NCBI RefSeq assembly: GCF_019925205.1
Contig: NW_026869896.1
Coordinates: 3,162,001 to 3,226,000, forward strand
DNA length: 64,000 bases
Origin: Metopolophium dirhodum
Lineage: Eukaryota > Arthropoda > Insecta > Hemiptera > Aphididae
Reading direction: 5' to 3'
Shown here: positions 60,651 through 64,000 of the stretch, in pieces
How positions within the stretch are numbered: position 1 is the first letter of the stretch
Layout of the letters: each line of letters begins with the position of its first letter
The notes under the pieces: generated by a model
The model's database searches: none
Seen by the model: only the letters and a program-made list of their open reading frames with translations
Told to the model about the DNA's origin: nothing
Translations under genes and position numbers: made by a program

Positions 60651-63600
60651 TTCATATAAGCGTTAATATTGAGTTCTAAATTCTAGTTTTCTGATCATGT
60701 AGTTTATGTATAGTGGATAAATGTATTTTCAATTGTCTGCAGTCTTATTCAACAACAACTTATGTTTTTTTTTAATTTGAAATGATGTACCCCAACAATG
60801 AAAATGTTAATATCAACGTATTTATTGACTTCTAAATACTAGTTTTCTGATCATCTAGTTTATGTATAGTGGATAAATGTGTTTGCAATTGTCTGAAGTC
60901 TTATTCATCAACATATTATGTTTTTTTTTTTAATTTGAAATGATGTACCCCAACAATGAATATGTTAATATCAACGTATTTATTGACTTCTAAATTCTAG
61001 TTTTGCGTACAACTAATCTATCTAAAGGTGAGTAATGTATTTGCAATTGTCTGAAGTCTTATTCAACAACAACTTATGTGTTTTTTTATTTGAAATGATT
61101 TACCCCATTAATGAAAAATGTTAATACTAACGTAATAATTGATTCTAAATTCTAGTTTTTTGAATATCTAGTTTATGTATAGTGGATAAATGTGTTTGCA
61201 ATTGTCTGAAGTCTTATTCATCAACATATTATGTTTTTTTTTTTTTATTTGAAATGATGTACCCCAACAATGAATAACGTTAATATTAACGATATTATTG
61301 AGTTCTAAATTCTAGTTTTGGGTTCAACTAATCTATCTATAGGTGACTAATGTATTTGCAATTGACTAAAGTCTTATTCATCAACTTAATATGTTTTTTA
61401 TAAATTTGAAATTATGTAACCCAAGACTAAAAAATGTTCATATAAGCGTTAATATTGAGTTCTAAATTCTAGTTTTCTGATCATGTAGTTTATGTATAGT
61501 GGATAAATGTATTTTCAATTGTCTGCAGTCTTATTCAACAACAACTTATGTTTTTTTTTTAATTTGAAATGATGTACCCCAACAATGAAAATGTTAATAT
61601 CAACGTATTTATTGACTTCTAAATTCTAGTTTTCTGATCATCTAGTTTATGTATAGTGGATAAATGTGTTTGCAATTGTCTGAAGTCTTATTCATCAACA
61701 TATTATGTTTTTTTTTAATTTGAAATGATGTACCCCAACAATGAATAACGTTAATATTAACGTAATAATTAAGTTCTAAATTCTAGTTTTGGGTTCAACT
61801 AATCTATCTATAGGTGACCAATGTATTTGCAATTGTCTGAAGTCTTATTCGTCAACAAATTATGTTTTTTTTTAATTTGAAATGATGAACTCCAACAATG
61901 AAAATGTTAATATCAACGTATTTATTGACTTCTAAATTCTAGTTTTTCGATCATCTAGTTTATGTATAGTGGATAAATGTGTTTGCAATTGTCTGAAGTC
62001 TTATTCGTCAACAAATTATGTTTTTTTTTCAATTTGAAATGATATACCCCAACAATGAAAATGTTAATATCAACGTATTTATTGACTTCTAAATTCTAGT
62101 TTTTTGAACATCTAGTTAATTTATAATGGATAAATGTATTTGCAATTGTCTGAAGTCTTAATCAACAACAATTTATGTTTTTTTTTTTAATTTGAAATGA
62201 TGTACCCCAACAATGAATATGTTAATATCAACGTATTTATTGACTTCTAAATTCTAGTTTTGCGTACAACTAATCTATCTAAAGGTGAGTAATGTATTTG
62301 CAATTGTCTGAAGTCTTATTCAACAACAACTTATGTGTTTTTTTTTATTTGAAATGATTTACCCCATCAATGAAAAATGTTAATACTAACGTAATAATTG
62401 ATTCTAAATTCTAGTTTTTTGAATATCTAGTTTATGCATAGTGGATAAATGTGTTTGCAATTGTCTGAAGTCTTATTCATCAACATATTATGTTTTTTTT
62501 TTAATTTGAAATGATGTACCCCAACAATGAATAACGTTAATATTAACGTTATTATTGAGTTCTAAATTCTAGTTTTGGGTTCAACTAATCTATCTATAGG
62601 TGACTAATGTATTTGCAGTTGACTAAAGACTTATTCATCAACTAATTATGTTTTTTATAAATTTGAAATTATGTAACCCAAGACTAAAAAATGTTCATAT
62701 AAGCGTTAATATTGAGTTCTAAATTCTAGTTTTCTGATCATGTAGTTTATGTATAGTGGATAAAAGTATTTTCAATTGTCTGAAGTCTTATTCAACAACA
62801 ACTTATGTTTTTTTTTTAATTTGAAATGATAGACCCAACAATGATTAATTTTAATTCTAACGTAATAATTGAGTTCTAAATTCTAGTTTTGGGTTCAACT
62901 AATCTATCTATAGATGACTAATGTATTTGCAATTGACTAAAGTCTTATTTATCAACTTAATATGTTTTTTATAAATTTGAAATTATGTAACCCAAGACTA
63001 AAAAATGTTCATATAAGCGATAATATTGAGTTCTAAATTCTAGTTTTCTGATCATGTAGTTTATGTATAGTGGATAAATGTATTTTCAATTGTCTGCAGT
63101 CTTATTCAACAACAACTTATGTTTTTTTTTAATTTGAAATGATGTACCCCAACAATGAAAATGTTAATATCAATGTATTTATTGACTTCTAAATTCTAGT
63201 TTTCTGATCATCTAGTTTATGTATAGTGGATAAATGTGTTTGCAATTGTCTGAAGTCTTATTCATCAACATATTATGTTTTTTTTTAATTTGAAATGATG
63301 TACCCCAACAATGAATAACGTTAATATTAACGTAATAATTAAGTTCTAAATTCTAGTTTTGGGTTCAACTAATCTATCTATAGGTGACCAATGTATTTGC
63401 AATTGTCTGAAGTCTTATTCGTCAACAAATTATGTTTTTTTTTAATTTGAAATGATGAACTCCAACAATGAAAATGTTAATATCAACGTATTTATTGACT
63501 TCTAAATTCTAGTTTTGCGTACAACTAATCTATCTATAGGTGACTAATGTATTTGCAATTGACTAAAGTCTTATTCATCAACTTAATATGTTTTTTATAA

Positions 63601-64000
63601 ATTTGAAATTATGTAACCCAAGACTAAAAAATGTTCATATCAACGTATTTATTGACTTCTAAATTCTAGTTTTCTGATCATGTAGTTTATGAATAGTGGA
63701 TAAATGTATTTTCAATTGTCTGCAGTCTTATTCAACAACAACTGATGTTTTTTTTTTAATTTGAAATGATAGACCCAACAATGATTAATTTTAATTCTAA
63801 CGTAATAATTGAGTTCTAAATTCTAGTTTTGGGTTCAACTAATCTATCTATAGGTGACTAATGTATTTGCAATTGACTAAAGTCTTATTTATCAACTTAA
63901 TATGTTTTTTATAAATTTGAAATTATGTAACCCAAGACTAAAAAATGTTCATATAAGCGTTAATATTGAGTTCTAAATTCTAGTTTTCTGATCATGTAGT

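Larger units (their letters stand above)
56570..64000. repeat. Satellite array, ~157-bp monomer, right block
   Basis: The same array resumes after the Polinton with the same monomer types, about 47 copies by length, and runs to the window edge. Some T-runs are shorter or longer than on the left, and a few private variants occur (TCTTATTATCAAC, AACGATATTATTG). No gene is visible. Confidence 0.97.

Overview
The window is insect-like nuclear DNA. It is very AT-rich, has spliceosomal GT-AG introns and TATA plus TCAGT-type initiators, and carries a multi-kilobase satellite. The style suggests a hemipteran, possibly an aphid, but nothing here proves the species. Two things fill it: a long tandem satellite (1-38174 and 56570-64000) and one 18,395-bp Maverick/Polinton element inserted into that satellite (38175-56569).

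The satellite has a monomer of about 157-159 bp with an almost invariant 13-bp box, TTCTAAATTCTAG. By length it holds roughly 290 monomers. Ten or so monomer variants are arranged in higher-order units of changing size: about 472, 942, 1,255 and 2,515 bp, plus a block re-used at an offset of about 4,712 bp. This is the mark of repeated unequal exchange. I see no gene in it.

The Polinton has terminal inverted repeats of about 221 bp beginning AG and ending CT, and a perfect 6-bp target duplication TATGTT. If one copy of TATGTT and the element are removed, the satellite reads straight through. Left to right it holds: a cysteine-rich 95-aa gene (+); a gene of unknown function, possibly PC4-like (+, frameshifted); a five-exon spliced gene with a duplicated exon (-); a 151-aa gene (+); protein-primed family B DNA polymerase (+, N-terminal frame break); a leftward structural cluster of double jelly-roll major capsid protein, a tiny basic protein, two tandem minor capsid genes, and a phospholipase A2/adenain-type protease fusion; the FtsK/HerA packaging ATPase (+); a DUF8207-like gene (+, early stop); a DDE integrase with C-terminal chromodomain (+); a second, diverged inward-facing paralogue of the left-end gene (-, in-frame stop); and a one-BIR IAP-like gene (-) next to the right repeat.

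Polymerase and integrase would copy and insert the element. ATPase, protease and capsid proteins form the virion-type module known in Polintons. The BIR protein, the spliced gene and the end-linked paralogues are accessory genes. The cores of the replication, integration and capsid genes are intact. Five genes carry a single frame break, mostly near the start of the gene. This fits a fairly young insertion beginning to decay, though sequencing error at homopolymers cannot be excluded for the frameshifts.
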